In this document: positions 1 to 6,297 of the stretch, piece by piece
Numbering within the stretch: position 1 is the first letter of the stretch
Layout: every line of letters begins with the position of its first letter
Assembly (NCBI GenBank): GCA_021783685.1
Contig: JAJXTQ010000036.1
Location: 1 to 10,849 of the forward strand
Origin: Pseudomonadota bacterium
GTDB taxonomy: Bacteria > Pseudomonadota > Gammaproteobacteria > UBA5335
Direction of reading: 5' to 3'
Length of the DNA: 10,849 nt
Notes under the pieces: model-generated
What the model saw: the letters and a program-made list of their open reading frames with translations, nothing else
Told to the model about the DNA's origin: nothing
The model's database searches: none
Position numbers and translations under genes: made by a program

Positions 1-81
1 TTTTAGGAAAACCTGCAGCGCAACGTGTTTTCGGGCAGCGGCGAGGCCGGTCGCAAGATGGCTGCGGCCGACATGCCCTGA
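1..81 (+). CDS. tolQ: 3' tail of TolQ, inner-membrane proton-channel subunit (partial; in-frame TAG near edge)
   Basis: Frame 1 ends in TGA at 79-81, 24 bases before tolR, and encodes a tail starting E-N-L-Q-R-N-V-F-S. This resembles the end of TolQ, which in relatives closes with a FS-N-I-L-Q-R-Q/N type helix end. TolQ always precedes tolR in this operon; it is a three-helix inner-membrane protein that forms the proton channel with TolR. The rest of the gene lies upstream of the window. The same frame carries a TAG at 4-6, right at the window edge, so this could be a sequencing or contig-end error, a true earlier stop, or a damaged gene. The assignment rests on a short tail plus position. 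Confidence 0.5.
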
Positions 82-105
82 CCTTGCGGTTCTCGGAGAC
101 TACTC

Positions 106-558
106 ATGGCGCAAGTAACGGGTAAGCGCGGGCTCATCGGCGAAATGAACGTCGTTCCCTACATCGACGTCATGCTGGTGTTGCTGATCATTTTCATGGC
201 GACGACGCCCTTGCTGTCGCGCGGTGTGCAGGTCGACTTGCCCAAGGCCGATGCCAAGCCGCTGACGCTGGAGGATCTGGAGGACAAGAAGCCGGTCATC
301 CTGAGCGTCGATGCCCAGGGACGCATGTTCCTCAACCTGGTGGACGGCGGCGACCGCGAGGTCGACGAGGACACGATTCTGAGCGAGGTCGGCGCGGTGC
401 TGGCGCAGCGGAAGGACAATCCGGTTCTGGTCCAGGGCGACCATACCGTCGACTACGGGCGCGTGGTGCAGGCGATGGTGATCCTGCAGCAGGCGGGCGC
501 GCCGAACGTGGGGCTCATGACCGATCCCCCGCCCGACTCGGACCGTCGGCGGCGCTGA
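106..558 (+). CDS. tolR: TolR, proton-motive-force-coupled inner-membrane motor subunit of Tol-Pal
   Basis: This 150-residue protein belongs to the ExbD/TolR family, whose usual length is about 140-150. It has one transmembrane helix near residues 16-34, starting in the family motif N-V-V-P-Y-I-D-V-M-L. Asp21 in that motif corresponds to the proton-path aspartate (Asp23 of E. coli TolR). The periplasmic domain (about 40-142) has the family pattern including V-L-V-Q-G-D and V-D-Y-G-R-V-V. TolR sits with TolQ in the inner membrane and energises TolA during cell constriction. The ATG at 106 is supported by GGAG at 95-98, 7 bases upstream. The end overlaps the tolA start by one base (TGATG), indicating translational coupling. 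The C-terminus is arginine-rich, ending in four Arg. Confidence 0.97.
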   Translation: MAQVTGKRGLIGEMNVVPYIDVMLVLLIIFMATTPLLSRGVQVDLPKADAKPLTLEDLEDKKPVILSVDAQGRMFLNLVDGGDREVDEDTILSEVGAVLAQRKDNPVLVQGDHTVDYGRVVQAMVILQQAGAPNVGLMTDPPPDSDRRRR

Positions 559-1862
559 TGGCGGAGAACGACGCAGCCCAGCCGGCGGGGCATTCCTCCC
601 GCGCGCGCTACCTGGGCTTTTCCATCGGTTTGCATCTTGCGCTGGTGCTGATTCTTGCGCTGGCGACGCTGTGGCCTCGCTCGCGCCCGGTCCAGCCCAG
701 CGGCGGCACGATCATCCAGGCGAACCTCGTGGACACGCGCGAAGCCAATCGCCAGGCTGAGCGCAAGCGGGAGCAAATGCTCGCCGACCGCCGGCGGCAG
801 GAAGCGGAGCGCGAGCGTGCCGAGCAGGAGCGTGAGGCGCGTGCGGAAGCGGCGGCCGAGGCGAAGCGCCAGGCCGAGGCCGATGCCAAGGCGGCTGCGG
901 AGGCAAAACGGCAAGCCGCGGCGGATGCCAAGGCCAAGGCCGCAGCGGAAGCCAAGGCCGCAGCGGAAGCCAAGGCCGCAGCGGAAGCCAAGGCCAAGGC
1001 CGCGGCGGATGCCAAAGCCAAGGCCGAAGCGGACGCCAAGACCAAGGCCGCGGCGGACGCAAAAGCGGCTGCCAGGCAGAAGGCCGATCTGAAAGCCAAG
1101 TCGGACACCGAGGCACGCGAAAAGGCGGCGGCCGAAGCGGCTCGGAAGAATCTGGAGAGCGACGCCAGGGCCAAGGCTGACGCTGCCGCCAAAATGAAGG
1201 CCGAGGCGGCGGCTCAGCAGGCTGCGGACGCGAAAGCCAAGGCCGCCGCCGAGGCGCGCGCGAAAGCCGAGGCAGATGCCAAGGCCAAAGCCGCGGCTGA
1301 GGCCAAGCGTCAGGCCGATGCGGAGGCCAAGGCGGCTGCGGAGGCAAAACGGCAAGCCGATGCGGAAGCCAAGGCCAAGGCAGACGCCGAGGCGCGTGAG
1401 AAGGCGGCCGCCGAGGCGGCCCGCAGAAAGGCGGAAGCGGAAGCCAAGGCGAAGGCGGATGCCGAAGCGAAGGCGAAAGCCGAAGCCGATGCCCGCGCCA
1501 AGGCCGAGCAGGCGGCTCGCGAAGCCGCGATGCGCGCCGAACTGGCCGCCGAACAGGCGGCCCGCGACGCGGCATTGCGCGCCGACCTGTTGTCGCGCTA
1601 TGTCGGCGCCGTATCGCAGGCCGTCAAGCGGAACTGGCTTAGGCCGCCCGTTGCCGATACGCTGGGCAGCTTCCGGTGCGAACTGCGCGTGTCGCAGACC
1701 CCGTCCGGGCAGGTAACGTCCGCGCGTGTCGTCAAGAGTTGCGGGGATCCCATTCTCGATCGTTCGATCGAGCAGGCGGTATTCCGCGCCTCTCCGTTGC
1801 CGCCGCCGCCGCCCGAGCTCGTGGACCAGGCGCGGGATCTGCTGTTTGACTTCAAACCCTGA
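558..1862 (+). CDS. tolA: TolA, periplasm-spanning coupler of the Tol-Pal system
   Basis: This is a 434-residue protein with the three TolA domains. Domain I is an N-terminal membrane anchor (about 16-41). It includes S22-x-x-L25-H26, matching the S-x-x-L-H helix face that in E. coli TolA contacts TolQ/TolR. Domain II (about 46-344) is a very long Ala/Lys/Glu/Asp-rich helix that bridges the periplasm. Domain III (about 345-434) is the globular C-terminal domain that binds TolB/Pal; Cys374 and Cys395 are placed for the conserved disulfide. Neither colicins nor phage targeting can be judged from sequence. The ATG overlaps the tolR stop by one base and has no strong ribosome site of its own, so translation is probably coupled. 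Domain II contains near-identical DNA repeats (see repeat entries), suggesting length change by slippage or recombination. Confidence 0.96.
   Translation: MAENDAAQPAGHSSRARYLGFSIGLHLALVLILALATLWPRSRPVQPSGGTIIQANLVDTREANRQAERKREQMLADRRRQEAERERAEQEREARAEAAAEAKRQAEADAKAAAEAKRQAAADAKAKAAAEAKAAAEAKAAAEAKAKAAADAKAKAEADAKTKAAADAKAAARQKADLKAKSDTEAREKAAAEAARKNLESDARAKADAAAKMKAEAAAQQAADAKAKAAAEARAKAEADAKAKAAAEAKRQADAEAKAAAEAKRQADAEAKAKADAEAREKAAAEAARRKAEAEAKAKADAEAKAKAEADARAKAEQAAREAAMRAELAAEQAARDAALRADLLSRYVGAVSQAVKRNWLRPPVADTLGSFRCELRVSQTPSGQVTSARVVKSCGDPILDRSIEQAVFRASPLPPPPPELVDQARDLLFDFKP
885..918 (+). repeat. 34-nt direct repeat, copy 1, in tolA domain II
   Basis: These 34 bases recur exactly at 1326-1359, 441 bases (147 codons) downstream and in the same reading frame. 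They encode the A-K-A-A-A-E-A-K-R-Q-A stretch. The flanking codons are also similar, so the copy belongs to a longer degenerate duplicated block. Confidence 0.9.
933..986 (+). repeat. Three perfect tandem copies of an 18-nt unit in tolA domain II
   Basis: The unit GCCAAGGCCGCAGCGGAA occurs three times without mismatch at 933-950, 951-968 and 969-986, in frame with tolA. Each copy adds A-K-A-A-A-E (residues 126-143). Identical third positions indicate recent expansion rather than only selection on the protein. Confidence 0.95.
1326..1359 (+). repeat. 34-nt direct repeat, copy 2, in tolA domain II
   Basis: Exact second copy of the 34 bases at 885-918, in frame. A homologous crossover between the two copies would delete or duplicate 147 codons and keep the TolA frame open. 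Confidence 0.9.
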
Positions 1863-1871
1863 GGGGAATCG

Positions 1872-3176
1872 ATGACCACGATGAAACGGCGCGTCCTATG
1901 GATGTTGGGATTGCTGATGGTTTCGGTGCCGGTGCTGGCCGAGCCGTTGCGCATCGAGATCACCGAAGGGGTCAGCAGTGCGCTGCCGGTGGCTATCGTG
2001 CCGTTCGCCGGCGCGGAACAGGCCCCGGGGGCGCCGGTGCATGCCATCGTCAACGCCGATCTCGCCCGCAGCGGCCGCTTCGACACCTTGGCGACCGGCG
2101 AGATGCCGCAGCAGCCCAGCACCCTCGAGCAGATGAACATCCCGGCCTGGCGCACGACGGGCGTGAACTATGCGGCCGTGGGCCAGGTGGTTCCGCAGGG
2201 CGGCGGCAGCTATGTGATCCGCTTCCAGATCGTGGATATCCCCCGCGGGCAGCAGCTTGCCGCATTCCAGGTGCCTGCCAGCGCCGATGACATGCGCAGC
2301 GCCGCGCACCGCGTCAGCGACCTGATCTACGAGCAATTGCTGGGCGAGCGGGGCGCGTTCAACACGCGCATCGCCTATGTCAGCGTTCCCAATCGTCCGC
2401 GCGTGGCACAGCCGGCCGAATATCTGCTGATGGTGTCGGATGCCGATGGCGAGAATGGGCGAACGGTGCTCCGGTCCAAGGAGCCGCTGATGTCGCCGGT
2501 GTGGTCGCCGGACGGCCGGCAACTCGCCTATGTGAGCTTCGAGTCCGGGCGTTCCCAGATCTTTTCGCAGGATCTCTCCACCGGCAAGCGGCGCCTGCTG
2601 TCTTCGCGGCCGGGGATCAACGGCGCGCCGAGCTGGTCGCCGGACGGTCGCCGCATGGCGGTCGCCTTGTCCGATGGTCCCAACACGCACATCTATCTGG
2701 TCGATCTCGAGACGGACAGCCAGCGCCAGATCACGCAGGGCGCGGCCATCGACACCGAGCCCACCTGGTCGCCCGACGGCAGCAAGCTGGCGTTCACCTC
2801 CGATCGTGGCGGCCGGCCGCAGATCTACGAAATGGACGTGGGGAGCGGGCAGATCCGGCGCATTACCTATCAAGGCAACTACAACGCCCGCCCACGCTAC
2901 AGCCCGGACGGCAAATCCATCGTCATGATCCAGGGTGGCTCGATCTTCAAGATCGCGGTGCAGGACTTGCAGAACGGTACGGTGCGCGTCCTGAGCGGCG
3001 GACCGGAAGACGAATCCCCCAGCTTTGCCCCGAACGGCGCCATGATAATCTATGCCAGTCAATACGGCGGCAGTGGCGTCCTGTCGACCGTGTCCTTCGA
3101 TGGCAAGGTGCGTCAGCGCGTGGCGGGGACCGGCGATATCCGCGAGGCGGCCTGGTCGCCGTTCCGGCCGCGCTGA
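1872..3176 (+). CDS. tolB: TolB, periplasmic beta-propeller of the Tol-Pal system
   Basis: This 434-residue protein has the typical TolB length. Residues 1-23 are a Sec signal peptide ending V-L-A before E24; the mature N-terminus is the segment that in TolB switches Pal binding. An N-terminal alpha/beta domain (about 24-160) is followed by a six-blade propeller. Blade motifs of the W-S-P-D-G type are visible at about 211, 255, 299 and 343 (Y-S-P-D-G), 385 (F-A-P-N-G) and 428 (W-S-P); the first three are exactly 44 residues apart. TolB binds Pal at the outer membrane and TolA domain III. The ATG at 1872 follows GAGGGG at 1861-1866 (5-base gap) and lies 9 bases after the tolA stop. A second in-frame ATG at 1881 is an alternative start that keeps the signal peptide, but its spacing is worse. 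Confidence 0.97.
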   Translation: MTTMKRRVLWMLGLLMVSVPVLAEPLRIEITEGVSSALPVAIVPFAGAEQAPGAPVHAIVNADLARSGRFDTLATGEMPQQPSTLEQMNIPAWRTTGVNYAAVGQVVPQGGGSYVIRFQIVDIPRGQQLAAFQVPASADDMRSAAHRVSDLIYEQLLGERGAFNTRIAYVSVPNRPRVAQPAEYLLMVSDADGENGRTVLRSKEPLMSPVWSPDGRQLAYVSFESGRSQIFSQDLSTGKRRLLSSRPGINGAPSWSPDGRRMAVALSDGPNTHIYLVDLETDSQRQITQGAAIDTEPTWSPDGSKLAFTSDRGGRPQIYEMDVGSGQIRRITYQGNYNARPRYSPDGKSIVMIQGGSIFKIAVQDLQNGTVRVLSGGPEDESPSFAPNGAMIIYASQYGGSGVLSTVSFDGKVRQRVAGTGDIREAAWSPFRPR

Positions 3177-3219
3177 ATGCAATGGACCAAAGATCAACAA
3201 TTTCTTGGAGTAACGGGTG
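3177..3219 (+). promoter_or_regulatory. AT-rich leader and ribosome-binding site of pal
   Basis: The gap between tolB and pal is clearly richer in A and T than its surroundings, especially 3188-3206. It carries GGAG at 3207-3210, which lies 9 bases from ATG 3220 and 6 from GTG 3217. An unstructured AT-rich leader fits strong translation of Pal, an abundant lipoprotein. No good -35/-10 pair is visible in it. Confidence 0.5.
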
Positions 3220-3798
3220 ATGGGGCGGCTTGCGAAATGGATGGTGGTGGGGATTGCAGTGCTGGCACTGGCTGGATGCGCCGGCAGCGCCAAGAAGAAC
3301 GCGAAGGCGGGCGCTGGTGGTGAATGGGCCGCAGGTGCCGGCGGTGCGGAAACGACGCCGCTCGGCGAGGGCGGCGGGCTGCGCGGCGACGAGTGGGGCG
3401 CCGTGGAAGGGGCCAATGCCGGCAACAACGCCTACGGGTCGCCCAGCGATCCGCGCGCTGCGGCGCTGCAGTCGCAGGTCATCTACTTCGAGTACGACAG
3501 CAGTGTGGTCGGGCCGCAATATCTGGAGGTGGTCCGTACCCACGGCGAATACCTCAAGAAGAACCCCGGCGCGCGTGCCAACCTCGAAGGCCATACCGAC
3601 GAGCGTGGTTCGCGCGAGTACAACATCGCGCTCGCCCAGCGGCGCAGCGACGCGGTCATGCAGTTGCTGATCGCGCAAGGGGTTTCCGCCAGTCAGTTGT
3701 CGTCGGTCAGCTTCGGCGAGGAAAAGCCCGCCGCCTACGGGAATGGCGAAGACGCCTGGGCGAAGAATCGCCGCGTCGAGGTGCGTTACGCGCAGTGA
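3220..3798 (+). CDS. pal: Pal, peptidoglycan-associated outer-membrane lipoprotein
   Basis: This 192-residue protein has a lipoprotein signal peptide ending L-A-G-C, with Cys20 as the lipidated residue; Ala follows it, so Lol sorting to the outer membrane is expected. A flexible Gly/Ala-rich linker (about 21-80) leads to an OmpA-like domain (about 85-190). That domain contains the V-I-Y-F-E-Y-D start and the peptidoglycan-binding segment N-L-E-G-H-T-D-E-R-G-S-R-E-Y-N-I-A-L-A-Q-R, whose Asp and Arg side chains hold diaminopimelate in this family. Pal binds peptidoglycan and TolB and is concentrated at division sites by TolA. An in-frame GTG at 3217 directly precedes the ATG and would add one residue; I prefer ATG for its codon and 9-base spacing from GGAG. 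Confidence 0.96.
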   Translation: MGRLAKWMVVGIAVLALAGCAGSAKKNAKAGAGGEWAAGAGGAETTPLGEGGGLRGDEWGAVEGANAGNNAYGSPSDPRAAALQSQVIYFEYDSSVVGPQYLEVVRTHGEYLKKNPGARANLEGHTDERGSREYNIALAQRRSDAVMQLLIAQGVSASQLSSVSFGEEKPAAYGNGEDAWAKNRRVEVRYAQ

Positions 3799-3815
3799 CC
3801 GACCGCGCGGCGTGA

Positions 3816-3835
3816 GGGCGGGCCTGTGCCCGCTC
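3816..3835 (+). other. Intercistronic stem-loop between pal and cpoB
   Basis: An 8-bp stem pairs 3816-3823 with 3828-3835 (one G-U pair) and closes a 4-base loop, CTGT. There is no following run of T, so it is not a standard intrinsic terminator. It may be an mRNA stability or processing element that separates Pal output from CpoB and the que genes. Confidence 0.5.
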
Positions 3836-3852
3836 CACCCGCCGACCAACAC

Positions 3853-3856
3853 GAGG
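3853..3856 (+). promoter_or_regulatory. Ribosome-binding site deciding the cpoB start
   Basis: GAGG at 3853-3856 is 5 bases upstream of ATG 3862. The upstream in-frame GTG at 3826 lies within the stem-loop and would put 12 polar residues before the signal peptide, so ATG 3862 is the better start. Confidence 0.55.
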
Positions 3857-3861
3857 CCGAG

Positions 3862-4662
3862 ATGTATCGAATGACCAAGTTGCGGACATGGGGCCTGATG
3901 GCAGGCATGGCGACCTTGACGGGCTGCGCACCCTTGCCGCCGCAGCCCCAGGAAGACCCAATCGTCTATCGTCTGAACCAGATCGAGAACCGCATCGAAA
4001 AGCTCGAGCAAGGTCAGCAGAACAGCCGCGCGATTGATGCCGTGTCGGGTCAGCAGCAGATCCAGGAAGAAATGCGTCAGCTCAAGGGGCAGATGGAACA
4101 GCAGGCCTTCCAGCTCCAGAGCCAGGAACAGCGGCTGAACCAGCTTTCGACGCCGGCAACTGCGGCTTCCGTCGCGGGTGCTGCGAGCCCACCGCCGCCC
4201 GCAGGCGAACAGGCCGCCCCGACGGACCCCTCGGCACCGGTCCCGGTGGCGTCGGCGCCGCCTGTGGCTGGCGAACAGGCCAGCTACGATGTGGCGTTCA
4301 ATTTCATGAAGGAAGGACGCTACCCGCAGGCCACCGAAGCATTTGGCCGTTTTCTGCAGCAGTACCCGTCGAGCCGCCTGGCGCCCAATGCCCAGTACTG
4401 GCTGGGGGAGTCGCTGTATGTCTCGCGGGACTACGATGCCGCCTTGCTTCAGTTCCGCAAGGTGACCGAACAGTATCCGGGCAATCCCAAGGTCCCGGAC
4501 GCCTTGCTGAAGATCGGCTACATCCATGCCGAGAAGCAGCAGTGGTCGGATGCCAAGACGGCACTGGATCGCGTCATCCGTGAATATCCCCAGAGCGGCG
4601 CGGCCGATCTGGCGCGCCAGCGGCTCAATCGGCTGGAGCGGGAAGGGCGCCTGCCGGGGTGA
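3862..4662 (+). CDS. cpoB: CpoB (YbgF), cell-division coordinator with coiled coil and TPRs; probable lipoprotein here
   Basis: This 266-residue protein has the CpoB layout. An N-terminal signal sequence is followed by a coiled-coil trimerisation segment (about 34-98, rich in Q/E/L heptads), a Pro/Ala-rich linker (about 100-138) and three TPR-type repeats (about 140-250) with A-x-x-x-F and Y-P motifs. In E. coli CpoB is a soluble periplasmic partner of TolA and PBP1B that links outer-membrane constriction to septal peptidoglycan synthesis. Unlike that protein, the signal here ends L19-T20-G21-C22, a good lipobox, so it may be membrane-anchored at Cys22. ATG 3871 is a possible alternative start but is 14 bases from the ribosome site. 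The stop overlaps the queE GTG by 4 bases. Confidence 0.93.
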   Translation: MYRMTKLRTWGLMAGMATLTGCAPLPPQPQEDPIVYRLNQIENRIEKLEQGQQNSRAIDAVSGQQQIQEEMRQLKGQMEQQAFQLQSQEQRLNQLSTPATAASVAGAASPPPPAGEQAAPTDPSAPVPVASAPPVAGEQASYDVAFNFMKEGRYPQATEAFGRFLQQYPSSRLAPNAQYWLGESLYVSRDYDAALLQFRKVTEQYPGNPKVPDALLKIGYIHAEKQQWSDAKTALDRVIREYPQSGAADLARQRLNRLEREGRLPG

Positions 4663-5327
4663 ACGCCACGCAGTGTGCCGTCGGCCCGCGTCTCCGGATC
4701 ACGGAAATCTTCCATTCGCTGCAGGGTGAAGCCGCCGCGGCCGGCTGGCCGACCGTGTTCGTGCGGTTGACCGGCTGTCCCCTGCGCTGCGTCTATTGTG
4801 ATACCGCCTATGCCTTCCACGGCGGCACGGTCCGCGACATGGATGACGTATTGCGTGAAGTCGGGCGCCATCCGGCGCGGCATGTCTGCGTGACCGGAGG
4901 CGAACCCCTCGCTCAGGGCGAGGCCTGTCGCGCGCTGTTGTCGGCCTTGTGCGAGCGGGGGTACGCCGTTTCGCTGGAAACGTCCGGCGCCTTGTCGATC
5001 GCCGGAATCGATCCACGCGTGAGCCGCGTGGTGGACCTCAAAACGCCCGGTTCCGGGGAAGTCGACCGCAATGACTGGACCAATGTGGAACTGCTCGGCG
5101 AACACGACCAGATCAAGTTCGTGCTCGCCGATCGGCTCGACTACGACTGGGCAGTCGAGCAGGTGCGCGGCCGCGATTTGGCGCGGCGCTGCATGACATG
5201 GTTTTCGCCGGTGCATCGCAGCCTCGATCCCCGATGCCTGGCGGACTGGATCCTTGAGGACGGCTTGCCGGTGCGGCTGCAACTCCAGTTGCACAAGTTG
5301 CTCTGGGGCGAGGCCCCCGGGCACTGA
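4659..5327 (+). CDS. queE: 7-carboxy-7-deazaguanine synthase (radical SAM), queuosine pathway
   Basis: This 222-residue protein converts 6-carboxytetrahydropterin to 7-carboxy-7-deazaguanine, a ring contraction using S-adenosylmethionine and a 4Fe-4S cluster. The cluster motif is Cys40-x3-Cys44-x2-Cys47 in [13 protein letters not shown]. The N-terminal S-L-Q-G-E motif (20-24) and the SAM-binding T-G-G-E-P motif (79-83) are both typical of QueE. The GTG start at 4659 overlaps the cpoB stop (GTGA), with a purine-rich GGAAGGG at 4641-4647 upstream, so translation is likely coupled to cpoB. queC follows after 14 bases. The pathway's earlier enzymes (FolE/QueD) and later ones (QueF, Tgt) are not in this window. 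Confidence 0.95.
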   Translation: MNATQCAVGPRLRITEIFHSLQGEAAAAGWPTVFVRLTGCPLRCVYCDTAYAFHGGTVRDMDDVLREVGRHPARHVCVTGGEPLAQGEACRALLSALCERGYAVSLETSGALSIAGIDPRVSRVVDLKTPGSGEVDRNDWTNVELLGEHDQIKFVLADRLDYDWAVEQVRGRDLARRCMTWFSPVHRSLDPRCLADWILEDGLPVRLQLQLHKLLWGEAPGH

Positions 5328-5341
5328 CCGGCGGAGGCAAG

Positions 5342-6016
5342 ATGACACGCGCTGCGATCGTTCTGTTGTCCGGGGGGCTCGACTCCGCCACGACCCTGGC
5401 CCTGGCTCGTGGTCAGGGCTACGACTGCGCGGCGCTGAGTTTCGACTACGGCCAGCGGCACTCCGCCGAACTCGCGGCAGCGGCCCGGGTTGCGGCGCAG
5501 TTGGGCGCCCGCGAACACCGAACCGTGACGCTCGATCTGGGCGCATTCGGCGGGTCGGCGCTGACCGATCCGGCAATCGACGTGCCGAGTGCGCCGACGA
5601 CGGGCATTCCGGTCACCTATGTGCCCGCCCGCAATACGATCTTTCTCGCTTACGCGCTCGCCTGGGCCGAGGTTCTGCCGGCGCGGGACGTGTTCATCGG
5701 GGTCAATGCCGTCGACTATTCGGGCTATCCGGACTGTCGGCCCGAATTCATCGCAGCGTTCGAACGGACCGCAAATCTGGGAACGCGCGCCGGCGTCGAA
5801 GGCGATTCGTTTCGCATCCATGCCCCCCTCGTGCAATGGTCGAAGGCCGAGATCATCCGCCAGGGATCGGCACTGGGGGTCGATTATGGCCAGACGGTTT
5901 CGTGCTATCAGGCCGATGCCGCAGGGGCGGCCTGCGGCGCCTGCGAATCCTGCCGGCTGCGCGCGGCGGGATTTGCGGACGCGGGCATTCCCGATCCGAC
6001 CCGTTACCGGAGCTGA
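5342..6016 (+). CDS. queC: 7-cyano-7-deazaguanine (preQ0) synthase
   Basis: This 224-residue ATP-dependent enzyme turns 7-carboxy-7-deazaguanine and ammonia into preQ0, directly using the QueE product. The N-terminal PP-loop is S10-G-G-L-D-S15 in an [11 protein letters not shown] context. The F-D-Y-G-Q-R-H-S segment and the V-P-A-R-N-T-I-F segment are family hallmarks. The C-terminal zinc site is complete: Cys188, Cys198, Cys201 and Cys204. The start ATG 5342 is preceded by GGAGG at 5333-5337. All key residues are present and the length is normal, so it should be active. It is the last protein gene of the tol-pal/que unit; a tRNA gene with its own promoter follows. Confidence 0.97.
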   Translation: MTRAAIVLLSGGLDSATTLALARGQGYDCAALSFDYGQRHSAELAAAARVAAQLGAREHRTVTLDLGAFGGSALTDPAIDVPSAPTTGIPVTYVPARNTIFLAYALAWAEVLPARDVFIGVNAVDYSGYPDCRPEFIAAFERTANLGTRAGVEGDSFRIHAPLVQWSKAEIIRQGSALGVDYGQTVSCYQADAAGAACGACESCRLRAAGFADAGIPDPTRYRS

Positions 6017-6026
6017 TCGGCCGCCC

Positions 6027-6054
6027 TTGTCATTTGCGCTTGCTGGGGTATCAT
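6027..6054 (+). promoter_or_regulatory. Sigma70-type promoter of tRNA-Lys
   Basis: TTGTCA at 6027-6032 (5 of 6 to TTGACA) is followed after 16 bases by TATCAT at 6049-6054 (5 of 6 to TATAAT). A GC-rich discriminator, GGCGAC, follows at 6055-6060; such discriminators are typical of stringently controlled stable-RNA promoters. The predicted start near 6061 lies about 20 bases before the mature tRNA. Confidence 0.7.
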
Positions 6055-6080
6055 GGCGACCCGCTTCGTGTGTCTCACGC

Positions 6081-6156
6081 GGGCTGTTAGCTCAATCGGT
6101 AGAGCAGTGGCCTTTTAAGCCATTGGTTCCGGGTTCGAGTCCCGGGCAGCCCACCA
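6081..6156 (+). tRNA. tRNA-Lys (anticodon UUU), CCA encoded
   Basis: The 76 bases fold as a full cloverleaf. The acceptor stem pairs 6081-6087 with 6146-6152 (one G-U at its base). The D-arm has the GCTC/GAGC stem. The anticodon stem GTGGC/GCCAT holds the loop CTTTTAA with TTT at 6114-6116. The variable loop is TGGTT. The T-arm CCGGG/CCCGG holds the loop TTCGAGT. Discriminator A6153 is followed by encoded CCA at 6154-6156. The tRNA is not a queuosine target, since that base goes into GUN anticodons, so its place beside queC is synteny rather than function. Confidence 0.98.
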
Positions 6157-6194
6157 TGCGTTCCTCGCCTCCGGACCATCACCCCAAACCGGTC

Positions 6195-6211
6195 TGCGAC
6201 AATCGGTCGCA
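6195..6211 (+). other. Short hairpin downstream of tRNA-Lys
   Basis: TGCGAC (6195-6200) and GTCGCA (6206-6211) form a perfect 6-bp stem with a 5-base loop, 38 bases after the tRNA. A T-rich stretch (6234-6242) lies 22 bases further on, too far for a standard terminator. It could end or trim the tRNA transcript, but the evidence is weak. The rest of 6157-6297 shows no gene. Confidence 0.3.
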
Positions 6212-6297
6212 TGGAACTCCGGCCCGTTCGCCCTTATCTTTATCCTTGACGCGATCATCGCGCTCGGCGAGCGATCGCCTGCACCAGGAGAGCAAAG

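Noticed and set aside
933..986. Repeat array as a CRISPR
   Set aside because: The units are directly adjacent 18-mers without spacers and in frame with TolA.
453..1575. Long open frames opposite or out of frame with tolA, up to about 300 codons
   Set aside because: They mirror the Ala/Lys codon repeats and give low-complexity Arg/Leu/Gly/Ala/Pro proteins with no motif; tolA explains the region fully.
3826..3861. Upstream GTG start for cpoB
   Set aside because: It lies within a stem-loop and puts a polar 12-residue stretch before the signal peptide; ATG 3862 has GAGG 5 bases upstream.
1896..4527. Long minus-strand open frames opposite tolB, pal and cpoB
   Set aside because: Usual antisense shadows in GC-rich coding DNA; no ribosome sites or recognisable domains, and they span several real genes.
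6081..6156. tRNA-Lys as an integration (att) site
   Set aside because: No integrase gene, no direct repeat of the tRNA 3' end downstream, and neighbouring composition looks native.
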